From G965212005 sp965212005 (GTDB lineage: Bacteria; Pseudomonadota; Gammaproteobacteria; Porifericomitales; Porifericomitaceae): 64,000 nucleotides of DNA. The position numbers were made by a program, and so were the translations under genes. The notes under the pieces were generated by a model. The model did no database searches. It was not told the DNA's origin and was given only the letters and a program-made list of their open reading frames with translations. The stretch spans positions 1,922,001 through 1,986,000 of the forward strand of contig OZ243038.1 in the NCBI GenBank assembly GCA_965212005.1, given 5' to 3'. Below are positions 26,792 through 35,025 of the stretch, one piece after another (the stretch's first letter is position 1; each line of letters starts with the position of its first letter).

Positions 26792-28567
26792 TTATCTTGC
26801 GCCTGCCCTATCCAGCAAGTCAACGACTGTCCGATACTTATCGTATTCTTCCTTTTTTCGATCCATTTGATCCATTTTGGATTTTGTCTTATCCAACGGC
26901 GTGTCTCCGTCTGCATCCTTTGCATTCACGTCTGCGCCTGCGGAAACCAGCACATCAACAAGTTCTGGATAGCCTGACAGTGCCGCCCTGTGAAGCGGAG
27001 TCCAGCCTTCGTTATCCTTCGCATTGACGTCCGCACCTGCCCCAATCAACGTAGAAACACCTTTTGACAGGCCTGACCACCATGACTGTGCCGCCCTGTG
27101 AAGAGGAGTCCAGCCTTCGTTATTCTTCGCATTGACGTCCGCACCTGCCCCAATCAACGTAGAAATACCTTCTGACCGGCCTCTCAATGCCGCCTCATAA
27201 AGCGGGGTCTCGCCGCGGCTATCTTTCGCATTGACATCCGCGCCTGCCCCAATCAACACAGAAACACCTTCTGACCGGCCTGCCCGGACCGCCTCATGAA
27301 GCGGGGGCTCGCCGTATCTGGACCTTGCATTGACATCCGCGCCTGCCTCAATCAGCACCTTGATGACTTCTATGTGCCCCTCCTGTACCGCCCAGTAAAG
27401 CGGAGTCCAGTTGCTCCCGTCTATTGCCTCCATGTTGACGTCTGCGCCTGCCTCAATCAGCATGCGGATGACTTCTGTTTGTTCTGTTTTTGCCGCCAAA
27501 CGAAGCGGGGTCTCACCGTAGTAACGCTCCGCCGCATTGACGTCCGCGCCTGCTTCAATCAGCATACGGATGATTTCCGGGTAGCCCTTGTACACCGCCC
27601 CATGAAGCGGGGTGTAGTCAGTCGACGTATTTGCATTGACGTCCGCACCTGCCTTAATCAGCATACGGATGGCTTCTGTGCGGCCTTTGTATGCCGCCTC
27701 ATGCAGTGGGGAGCCGCCGTCTCTGTACTTTGCATGGATGTCCGCACCTGCCTCAATCAGCATCTGGATAACTGCTGTGTAGCCTTCCCGCGCCGCCCCA
27801 TGAAGTGGGGTCTTCCTCTCGCTATCCTTCGCATTGACGTCCGCGCCTGCCCGAATCAGTGCCTGGACGACTTCTGTGTGGCCTTTCCGGGCTGCCCTAT
27901 GAAGCGGGGTCTCGCCGTCGCTATCTTCCGCATTGACGTCCGCACCTGCCTCAATCAGCGTCTGGATGACTGCTTTGCGCCCCTCTTGCGCCGTCTCATG
28001 AAGGGGGGTGGAAAAGCCCATCTGCCGCTTGATCTCAAAATAATTCTTTACAACCCTCGCATCATATAGCCTTTCACCAAAAGACTTACTCTCATAATAT
28101 GGAAAATATATCACAGCACACATTCCGTCGCGGGAGGGGAGGGCAATACCATTCGCCTGGCGCATAATAATATAATCTCTCAAAGTGGTGGTATCTCTTT
28201 CTTCGCATTTAATCAAACCAGTAAATACCGACAGCGTCCGCTTCGCTTTTAGCAGAACTCTTTTTGCCTTTTCTCTGGAACCGGACAGATGATAGGCCAA
28301 AGCCAGTCTGGGCAATAACATAAAGTTAGGCCATTCATGTATCGAAATAGTCAGGGCCTCCTCAAATTGGACAACGGCTTCCTCATATTGCCCCTTTTCC
28401 ATGTTCTTAATACCAGAACAGACTAGCGAATTGTAATAATCGTAGCCCTCAAATCTTGTCCCGAAAAGCTCCCAGGCATCACAATCAAACTTATCATCAT
28501 CAGCATGCGCGAAAGCCGAATGAATAATAATAACGCTGCCGACCAGCCACCAGAGCAAGGACTTCAT
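26792..28567 (-). CDS. Exported ankyrin-repeat protein (copy 2)
   Basis: 591 aa, near-identical in layout to 22553-24343: signal peptide, TPR-like head, eleven ankyrin repeats, charged tail. Indels between the copies are in frame (for example a few residues in the head and loss of about 13 near the C-terminus), and many substitutions sit at repeat surface positions. Its ATG overlaps the stop of the 111-aa frame. Open frames in both copies suggest both are under selection or recently duplicated. Confidence 0.85.
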   Translation of the reverse strand: MKSLLWWLVGSVIIIHSAFAHADDDKFDCDAWELFGTRFEGYDYYNSLVCSGIKNMEKGQYEEAVVQFEEALTISIHEWPNFMLLPRLALAYHLSGSREKAKRVLLKAKRTLSVFTGLIKCEERDTTTLRDYIIMRQANGIALPSRDGMCAVIYFPYYESKSFGERLYDARVVKNYFEIKRQMGFSTPLHETAQEGRKAVIQTLIEAGADVNAEDSDGETPLHRAARKGHTEVVQALIRAGADVNAKDSERKTPLHGAAREGYTAVIQMLIEAGADIHAKYRDGGSPLHEAAYKGRTEAIRMLIKAGADVNANTSTDYTPLHGAVYKGYPEIIRMLIEAGADVNAAERYYGETPLRLAAKTEQTEVIRMLIEAGADVNMEAIDGSNWTPLYWAVQEGHIEVIKVLIEAGADVNARSRYGEPPLHEAVRAGRSEGVSVLIGAGADVNAKDSRGETPLYEAALRGRSEGISTLIGAGADVNAKNNEGWTPLHRAAQSWWSGLSKGVSTLIGAGADVNAKDNEGWTPLHRAALSGYPELVDVLVSAGADVNAKDADGDTPLDKTKSKMDQMDRKKEEYDKYRTVVDLLDRAGAR

Positions 28568-28899
28568 TTGTACAGGCTGCTACTTACGGAAGCGAAATCA
28601 GCGCCCCGGCCTCCACATACCTGACTGTTATGTGCAAGCTCTGCAGGAACGCGTTCTGTGCTCCCAGGATGCCGGCCTCCCCACTCTTGACGTGTGCTAA
28701 TAACTTGACCAGCCCCTGCGCTAACTCCAGACTGAGTTCCAGGCGCCGCAGTAACGTAAAGCTGCCCCACCGCGTATCCCCCCGTGGTTATACTGGTGAG
28801 CCGATCCGATGGAGCATCTTCGTATCGAAGACTAACCCTGTCCATGATGCCGCCTGTTATAACAATAACGGCCTGCCCCGACACCGACGTGCAATCCAC
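28564..28899 (-). CDS. Hypothetical 111-aa frame (copy 2)
   Basis: Counterpart of 24340-24678, again overlapping the TPR-like gene upstream and the ankyrin ATG downstream by 4 bp. One codon shorter through a 3-bp indel in the region reading TSITT-GGYAVGQL. The function is unrecognised; preservation of the frame in both copies is the only support for coding. Confidence 0.4.
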   Translation of the reverse strand: MDCTSVSGQAVIVITGGIMDRVSLRYEDAPSDRLTSITTGGYAVGQLYVTAAPGTQSGVSAGAGQVISTRQEWGGRHPGSTERVPAELAHNSQVCGGRGADFASVSSSLYK

Positions 28900-29485
28900 G
28901 CCTCACTGCAGCCTGGGAGTCATCGCCTTCAGATAAGCCGATCTGCCGCTTGATCTCAAAATAATTCTCTATCAACTTCGCTTCCAGCAGCACTTGTTCA
29001 AGTGTATCCCGCTCAGATACGTAATGATATTCATTGCCACACATAATTGCTGCAACCTCATTGCCCACCTGGCCAGTGAGATAATCTTCATACGCTCGAC
29101 GAACAACGTAACCCGTATCCGTCTGTTCGCATGTCATCAAACCCACAAATACCGACAACGTCAACTCAGCTTTCAGCAAAACGCTTTCCGCTTTTTGTCC
29201 GGAGCCGGACAGATGATGTGCCAAAGCCAGCCGGGGTAATAACAGGAAGTTAGACCACTCACGTAGCGGAACAGCCAGGGCCTGCTCAAATAGAGAAATC
29301 GCCTCCTCATATTTTCGCTCTTCCACTTTCTGAACACCAGCACAGACTAGCGAATTGTAATCAGAGTGACCTGAAATCAGTTCCAAAGCATCACAATCAG
29401 TCATGTCGGCAGCACACGTAAAAGCGGAATGAATGATGATCACGCTGCTGGCGAGCAATCGGAGCAAAGATCTTGAACTGCGCAT
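28832..29485 (-). CDS. Exported TPR-like protein (copy 2)
   Basis: 217 aa, differing from 24611-25264 by only a handful of residues (for example Asp for Gly in the ADMTDCDA region). Signal peptide LLRLLASSVIIIHSAFTCAA, TPR-like head, no ankyrin repeats. First gene of the second ankyrin module. Confidence 0.65.
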   Translation of the reverse strand: MRSSRSLLRLLASSVIIIHSAFTCAADMTDCDALELISGHSDYNSLVCAGVQKVEERKYEEAISLFEQALAVPLREWSNFLLLPRLALAHHLSGSGQKAESVLLKAELTLSVFVGLMTCEQTDTGYVVRRAYEDYLTGQVGNEVAAIMCGNEYHYVSERDTLEQVLLEAKLIENYFEIKRQIGLSEGDDSQAAVRRGLHVGVGAGRYCYNRRHHGQG

Positions 29486-29577
29486 GCTAGTTTTCAGGAA
29501 TCGGAATAAAGCCTTCGACTATTCAAAGTTACTGCCGCTCTTCGCCATTGTCAACGTGGATTGGCGCCGATCTAGCC

Positions 29578-29685
29578 GTAACGGCTAGCAACCAACGTTG
29601 CTCGCTTGACTTGGCAAGCAAAACAGTTTTTCCGGACATCGAAGGCGGTTAGGACATATCCATGACCGGATGTTCTTATCCGGCT
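29578..29685. repeat. Structured intergenic repeat, copy 3
   Basis: Third copy of the stem-loop repeat, ending in the CCGGATGTTCTTATCCGG hairpin, immediately followed by IS256 copy 2. The insertion point is about 13 bp away from that used by copy 1 in the equivalent repeat, so the two insertions are independent hits in the same hairpin. Confidence 0.8.
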
Positions 29686-30988
29686 GAGACTGTAAAATTT
29701 ACTGTGTAAATGGCGGGTTATCACAGTGAAGCTCGCTCACCGAACAAGATCATAAACTGGCTCATCGCCTGTTTCCAATCCCGGATCGGCATGGTCCACT
29801 TCCGCGTGATTTCATGCAAGGCCAAGTATAATACTTTCATCACCGATTCATCGTTCGGGAATGAGCGCCTCGTTCGGGTTACCTTGCGCAGCGAGGCATT
29901 CAGCGATTCTATGGCATTGGTGGTGTAGATTACCTTGCGGATCTGTGGCGGATAATCGAAGAACACGCTCAGGCGCTCCCAGTTGTTACGCCAGGATTGG
30001 CTGATGCCCGGATGTTCCTGGTCCCAGCGCTCGGCAAAAGCCGCCAGGGCTTGCTCCGCTTCCGTGAGGGTGGATGCACTGTAAATACGCCTCAAGTCAG
30101 CGGCAACCGCTTTGCGCTGTTTCCAGCTCACATAGCGCAGAGAATGGCGAACCTGATGTATACGATACACAGTTGCACCCGGGTTTGCGGGTAAACGGCC
30201 TCTATGGCTTGCGCAAAGCCCTTCAAACCATCGGTGCAGGCGAGCAGGATATCCTGTACCCCGCGGTTCTTCAGCTCGGTCATGACCGATAGCCAGAACC
30301 GGGCGCCCTCGGTCTGCGCCAGCCACAAGCCCAGCAGCTCTTTCTCCCCCTCCCGGTTGATGCCCAGCGCCAGGTAAACCGATTTATTCTCTACCCCACC
30401 CGAAGCACGGCTGCGAACCACCAGGGCATCCAGATAGACAATGGGATAAACGCTGTCCAGCGGGCGGTTCTGCCAGGCCTTGACCTCCTCCATCACCCCA
30501 TTGGTGACCTGGGAGATAAAACTGGCTGACACCTCAACACCATAAACCTCCATAAAATGGGCTTGGATATCCCGGGTGGTCATACCCTTGGCATACAGGG
30601 AGATAATACGCTCATCGAAGCCGTTGAGCTGCCTTTCGCCCTTTTTGACCAGTTGCGGGGCAAACTGGCCATTGCGGTCACGGGGGACTTGCAGATCGAT
30701 CTCTCCGTGGACACTGCGTACAGTTTTGCCGCTTTTGCCGTTGCGAGAGTTGCCGGTGTTATTGCCCGTCACGTCATGTTTTGAATAGCCGAGATGTTGT
30801 TCCATCTCCGCTTCAAGGACGCGTTCCGCCACGCGTTTGGTGAGCCGCCTGAGCAAGCCATCCTCACCCAAAATATCTTCCGGTGATGTGTTTCCTTCCA
30901 GTAGCTGGTCGATCAATTTGTCTGATATTGGCATTGGTTAGTCCTCCAGAATTAACAATGCCATTTACACAAACTTTTTTACAGTCCC
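29686..30988 (-). mobile_element. IS256-family insertion sequence, defective (copy 2)
   Basis: About 1303 bp, left end GAGACTGTAAAA (one mismatch to copy 1), right end TTTTACAGTCCC. No direct repeat of the target is visible (left flank ATCCGGCT, right flank AAGAATTA), so one side has been rearranged. Its right end joins the ankyrin array to the dnd region. Confidence 0.9.
29721..30934 (-). pseudogene. IS256-family transposase, frameshifted
   Basis: Nearly identical to the intact copy except for a 2-bp TA insertion near 30160 (GATGTATACGATACAC against GATGTACGATACAC), which ends the N-terminal frame after the QLCIV motif. The two halves lie at 30128-30934 and 29721-30326. No functional product is expected. 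Confidence 0.92.
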
Positions 30989-31094
30989 AAGAATTAAAAT
31001 TAAGATCAGAGAGCAAGATATCGATTTTTTCGATTATGTTGATGAGTACGAGACGAAACCCTTGTTGAATAAGCACGACTTCCTACCGAAGTGA
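30989..31094 (+). pseudogene. C-terminal fragment of an unknown gene cut by IS256
   Basis: A rightward frame open from the IS end reads IREQDIDFFDYVDEYETKP and ends ...HDFLPK before TGA at 31092-31094, overlapping the 3' end of dndA by 12 bp. The composition is protein-like and AT-rich like the neighbouring dnd genes. It is too short to identify, but it shows that a gene convergent with dndA was destroyed here. Confidence 0.5.
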
Positions 31095-32210
31095 CTCAAT
31101 CCTATCGACTATGATACCCCAAGGTATATCTTCGGTCATATGACACCAAGAAAAGCGTAAAGCCCCCAGCACCTCATCTTCGCCTAGCCCCATCGCCTCG
31201 AGAACATGACTCGGGCTATAGCTTGAAGAAGTACACGCACTGCCATTAGATACCGCAACAATATCCTTGAGCGCAACTATCGCGGCCTCAGAATTTACAT
31301 CGGCAATTGAAAAGTTTATCGTAGAAGCTAAAGAATTCTCTTGACCGTGATAGCTTGGCTCTATTACCTCAAGAGCTAAAAGGGCGGCTCTCTTAATTTT
31401 CAAACAGGCCTCTTTCCGAACTTGATGTTCGGCCAAAGCCAATTCAGCTGCCTTACCAAATCCGACGATCTGATGTACTGGTAACGTGCCAGGTCGTAAA
31501 CCACGCTCCTGCCCCCCCCCAAACATCAGTGGATTCAATGGTGGCCGCTTATACCTTCGGCGCCGTGTAATTAATGCGCCAATTCCCTTAGGACCATAAA
31601 CCTTATGGGCGCAACAGCTAATCATATCGATGCGCTTATTGTTTAACGCATCCAATTCTTTACCATACCCCTGTGCTGCATCGACATGAAAATAGGCATC
31701 ATGCCCCTCCAACGCACGTGCATACATATCAAGTGGCTGTATAGCACCGGTTTCATTATTCGCTTGCATTAGGCTAACTAAAACCGTCTCGGGTCTGAGC
31801 GCCCCACTCAATTCATCGGGATCAACAACACCGCTGGTATTGGGGACCAAGTAGCTGACTTCGAAGCCTCTTGCCTCAAGTTGAGCAATAGGCTCCAAAA
31901 TGGCCTTATGCTCAATCAACGAGGTAATAATATGCCGCTTATCCCCCTCATTTGCATGTGGTTCTAACCCCAATATAGCCAGATTGTTTGCTTCCGTGGC
32001 CCCGCTAGTAAACAAGACTTCACTCTTGTCTGCACCTACCACCATACCAACTAGCCGACGAGCCTTTTCAACCGCCAACTTGGCGATGTTACCGGGTTCA
32101 TGGGTGCGTGAGCCTGCATTGGCGTACTCCACCTCCATATATTTTCTCATTATTTCAACCACTTGTGGCTCTAATGGTGTAGTAGCATTACAATCTAAGT
32201 ATGTAATCAT
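31083..32210 (-). CDS. dndA: Cysteine desulfurase DndA (DNA phosphorothioation)
   Basis: PLP-dependent desulfurase of 375 aa that mobilises sulfur from cysteine for DNA phosphorothioation and for the DndC iron-sulfur cluster. Visible residues: Asp177 in HVDAAQ, PLP-Lys203 in CAHKVYGPKG, and the persulfide Cys326 in SNGSACTSSS. The start is supported by AGAGGA upstream. It is divergent from dndBCDE, across a 102-bp region with paired promoters. It could be an IscS paralogue, but the location and DndA-like length favour dndA. Confidence 0.93.
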   Translation of the reverse strand: MITYLDCNATTPLEPQVVEIMRKYMEVEYANAGSRTHEPGNIAKLAVEKARRLVGMVVGADKSEVLFTSGATEANNLAILGLEPHANEGDKRHIITSLIEHKAILEPIAQLEARGFEVSYLVPNTSGVVDPDELSGALRPETVLVSLMQANNETGAIQPLDMYARALEGHDAYFHVDAAQGYGKELDALNNKRIDMISCCAHKVYGPKGIGALITRRRRYKRPPLNPLMFGGGQERGLRPGTLPVHQIVGFGKAAELALAEHQVRKEACLKIKRAALLALEVIEPSYHGQENSLASTINFSIADVNSEAAIVALKDIVAVSNGSACTSSSYSPSHVLEAMGLGEDEVLGALRFSWCHMTEDIPWGIIVDRIESLR

Positions 32211-32230
32211 AAGTATTATCCTCTATGCAG

Positions 32231-32288
32231 TTGATAGAGATCCAGCAAGCAGCTATCATACATGTTTGTTTACCAGTAAACAAACATG
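32231..32288. promoter_or_regulatory. Divergent dndA/dndB promoters with palindromic operator
   Basis: Rightward promoter: TTGATA (32231-32236), 17-bp spacer, TATCAT (32254-32259). Leftward promoter: TTGTTT (32283-32278), 17-bp spacer, TATGAT (32260-32255). A perfect 12-bp inverted repeat CATGTTTGTTTA/TAAACAAACATG with a CCAG centre spans 32261-32288, covering the dndA -35/spacer and the expected dndB start site. An extra half-site ACAAACAT lies at 32301-32308. DndB is a known repressor of dnd operons in other species; binding here is inferred. Confidence 0.7.
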
Positions 32289-32312
32289 GACAAAAGATAG
32301 ACAAACATCATC

Positions 32313-33440
32313 ATGGATACTTCATTCGAATATGTATTCCCCGCTATTCGCGGTATACAAGCTGGGCGCGAATATTACGTCTCGATGTGTCCGTTGCGGC
32401 TGATCCCAAAGATCTTTCTGTTTGACGAAGAGGAGTTAGTGCCCGAGCTTCGCGCTCAGCGCATACTCAATCGATCGCGAGTACCCGAAATGGCCAGCTA
32501 CCTGGTTGAGAATAAGCAGGACTACGTCTTCAGCTCCATCACCGCCTCCATCGACGGTCTAGTGAAATTTGAATCACTGGGCGACAAAGGTGATGCCAGC
32601 CGAGTCGGCAGCCTAAAGATCGACATGAACTCACAGTTCATCATAAACGACGGCCAGCACCGCCGCGCCGCTATCGAAGAGGCACTTAAGACCCACCTTG
32701 AATTGGGGGATGAAACCATATCCGTGGTGTTTTTCGTCGATCGTGGCCTTGAGCGTTGCCAACAAATGTTCGCCGACTTAAACCGATACGCAATTCGCCC
32801 AAGCCCCTCGATAGGCATTCTCTACGACCATCGTGATGAGCGGGCAAAAATGTCCAAACTGGTGGTACTGCAGAGCAAAGCCTTCAAAGACATTGTCGAG
32901 ATGGAAAAGACCTCCCTATCGGCAAGGTCTCGTAAGCTATTCACCCTCAGTGCGATCCATACCGCCAATAACGCAATCATCAACGGCCATGAATATATGC
33001 ACCCGGAACAGGCGACAGAGGTTTGTTGCCACTACTGGGACGAGGTCTACAAATACATTCCCGAGTGGTCACAGGTACAAGAGGGCAAATTAACATCAGG
33101 GGAAGTAAGGCAGACCTACGTCCACAGCCATGCCATTGTGCTACAGGCACTGGGCAATATCGGCCATGAGATAGCACAACTCCCCAAGACCCAGCAAAAG
33201 AAACGACTGAAGTTATTGGCCGAACTGAACTGGAGACGCTCCAACAGCAAAATCTGGGAGGGCCGCTGCATGCTGGGCGGGAGAATACAAAAATCATCTT
33301 CCAATGTCACACTGACCACCAACCTGCTTAAACACCAAGTCGGGCTGCCCCTCACATCTGAAGAAGAGCAGCTAGAAGACGCATTTAAACGAGACAAACA
33401 TGGCCGGAAGCAAAGCCACAGAGCGCAAAACAGCCTTTAA
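32313..33440 (+). CDS. dndB: DNA sulfur modification protein DndB (regulator)
   Basis: 375-aa protein of the ParB/DGQHR-fold superfamily, with the family motif INDGQHRRAA at 111-120. DndB is not needed for modification but represses dnd transcription and lowers modification frequency in studied systems. It starts at ATG 32313, 25 bp beyond the palindrome; no strong ribosome binding site is seen. It overlaps dndC by 41 bp, unusually long, implying tight coupling. Confidence 0.92.
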   Translation: MDTSFEYVFPAIRGIQAGREYYVSMCPLRLIPKIFLFDEEELVPELRAQRILNRSRVPEMASYLVENKQDYVFSSITASIDGLVKFESLGDKGDASRVGSLKIDMNSQFIINDGQHRRAAIEEALKTHLELGDETISVVFFVDRGLERCQQMFADLNRYAIRPSPSIGILYDHRDERAKMSKLVVLQSKAFKDIVEMEKTSLSARSRKLFTLSAIHTANNAIINGHEYMHPEQATEVCCHYWDEVYKYIPEWSQVQEGKLTSGEVRQTYVHSHAIVLQALGNIGHEIAQLPKTQQKKRLKLLAELNWRRSNSKIWEGRCMLGGRIQKSSSNVTLTTNLLKHQVGLPLTSEEEQLEDAFKRDKHGRKQSHRAQNSL

Positions 33441-35025
33441 AGCACTCGGCTTTAAAGACACCATTGCCACTATCAGCGAACAAGTTAAAGAGCTCTATCT
33501 CAGTGACGAAATTCCCTGGGTCATCGGCTACTCTGGCGGAAAAGACTCGACTGCCACCCTTCAGCTGGTCTGGTATGCACTGCAGCAGCTTAAGCCTGGG
33601 CAGTGGCATAAACCCGTGCATGTCATCAGCACCGATACCCTGGTCGAAAATCCGCTGGTCGCCCTCTGGGTTGAAAACTCGCTCAACACCATGGGCAAGG
33701 CAGTTACCAAGCTACATGCAGACTTTCCCATTCAGCCGCACCGCCTCACGCCAGAAATACAAGACCGCTTTTGGGTGAACCTCATTGGCCGTGGCTATCC
33801 GGCCCCGCGGCCAAAATTTCGCTGGTGTACTAGCCGCCTAAAGATCAATCCCTCCAATAACTTCATCAACAATGTCGTCAAGCAAAATGGTGAGGCTATC
33901 TTGGTGTTGGGCACCCGCAGTGCCGAAGGTTCAAGTCGCGCCAGTAGTGCCAAGAAATTCCAAGAAGGCAAAAAAACCAAGATGGTCACCCAGAAAGACG
34001 GCTCGGTGAAAGAGGTTATCGTCTGGAAAAAAGAAAACACCCGCAAACAAGCCAATCTCAGCGTTTCCAAAGACCTGGACCGTGCTTGGGTCTACACGCC
34101 AGTTAATGAGTGGACCAATGACGATGTCTGGCAATATCTCAACCAGATTAAAAACCCCTGGGGTTATCGTAACGCCGACCTCCTGGGTATGTACAGTGGC
34201 GCCACCGAGGATGGCGAATGCCCGCTAGTCGTTGACACCTCGACCCCCAGCTGCGGCGACAGCCGATTCGGGTGCTATGTCTGCACTCTGGTAGAAGAAG
34301 ATAAGTCCATGGCAGCCATGATTAATAACGATCAAGAAAAAGAGTGGATGCTGCCCATCCTCGAATACCGCAACAACTGGCTCAGCGTCTCCAATGAAAA
34401 ACGTGAGAATCGCGATTTTCGTCGCATGAATGGCGATCTCACACTCTATAAAGACAAATTAGTGCATGGTCCCTATCGCCAGAACCACCGTGAGAACATG
34501 CTCCAAGCACTTCTCGAAGCACAAGAGGCCATTCATGAATTGGCCCCGAAAGAAGCCAAAGGCTTTACCCTAATTGGGTTGGACGAGCTTGAGGAGATAC
34601 GTCGTATCTGGGTGACTGAAAAGCATGAGATCGAAGACACTGTACCAAGAATCTACGAGCGCGCCATCGGCACCCCATACCCCGGCAAAGATATCGACGA
34701 GCGGCAAAACCTCAAAGCCGACGACCTTCAGCTGCTCGAGAAACTCTGCAATGAGCAGGGCGATCCCGAGGGTGTGCTTTACCAACTCACCCGTGAGCTG
34801 CTGCACATTGAACACCAGAATCGAACTCTGGTCCGCCGTAAAGGGTTATTCGATGAGATGCGTAAATCACTAAAGAAGGCTGCCTTTACCACCGAAGAGG
34901 CAGCCTTAAAGTTTGCCCAGCGCCGGAAAGCTGCACTCGATGAAAGCCTGGAAGACAATAACAGCGCCGATGAATACATCATCGCTACGGATAAAGACGC
35001 ATTTGCAGAAGTAAGCCCCTCATGA
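33400..35025 (+). CDS. dndC: DNA phosphorothioation protein DndC (PAPS reductase-like)
   Basis: 541-aa adenylating sulfurtransferase-like protein that activates the DNA backbone for sulfur insertion. The pyrophosphatase loop GYSGGKDSTA is at about 43-52. Cys-containing motifs WCTSRLK, TPSCGDSRF and GCYVCTLVEEDKS supply candidates for the 4Fe-4S cluster and sulfur relay. It starts inside dndB and ends in an ATGA overlap with dndD. Length and motifs match the DndC family. Confidence 0.95.
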   Translation: MAGSKATERKTAFKALGFKDTIATISEQVKELYLSDEIPWVIGYSGGKDSTATLQLVWYALQQLKPGQWHKPVHVISTDTLVENPLVALWVENSLNTMGKAVTKLHADFPIQPHRLTPEIQDRFWVNLIGRGYPAPRPKFRWCTSRLKINPSNNFINNVVKQNGEAILVLGTRSAEGSSRASSAKKFQEGKKTKMVTQKDGSVKEVIVWKKENTRKQANLSVSKDLDRAWVYTPVNEWTNDDVWQYLNQIKNPWGYRNADLLGMYSGATEDGECPLVVDTSTPSCGDSRFGCYVCTLVEEDKSMAAMINNDQEKEWMLPILEYRNNWLSVSNEKRENRDFRRMNGDLTLYKDKLVHGPYRQNHRENMLQALLEAQEAIHELAPKEAKGFTLIGLDELEEIRRIWVTEKHEIEDTVPRIYERAIGTPYPGKDIDERQNLKADDLQLLEKLCNEQGDPEGVLYQLTRELLHIEHQNRTLVRRKGLFDEMRKSLKKAAFTTEEAALKFAQRRKAALDESLEDNNSADEYIIATDKDAFAEVSPS

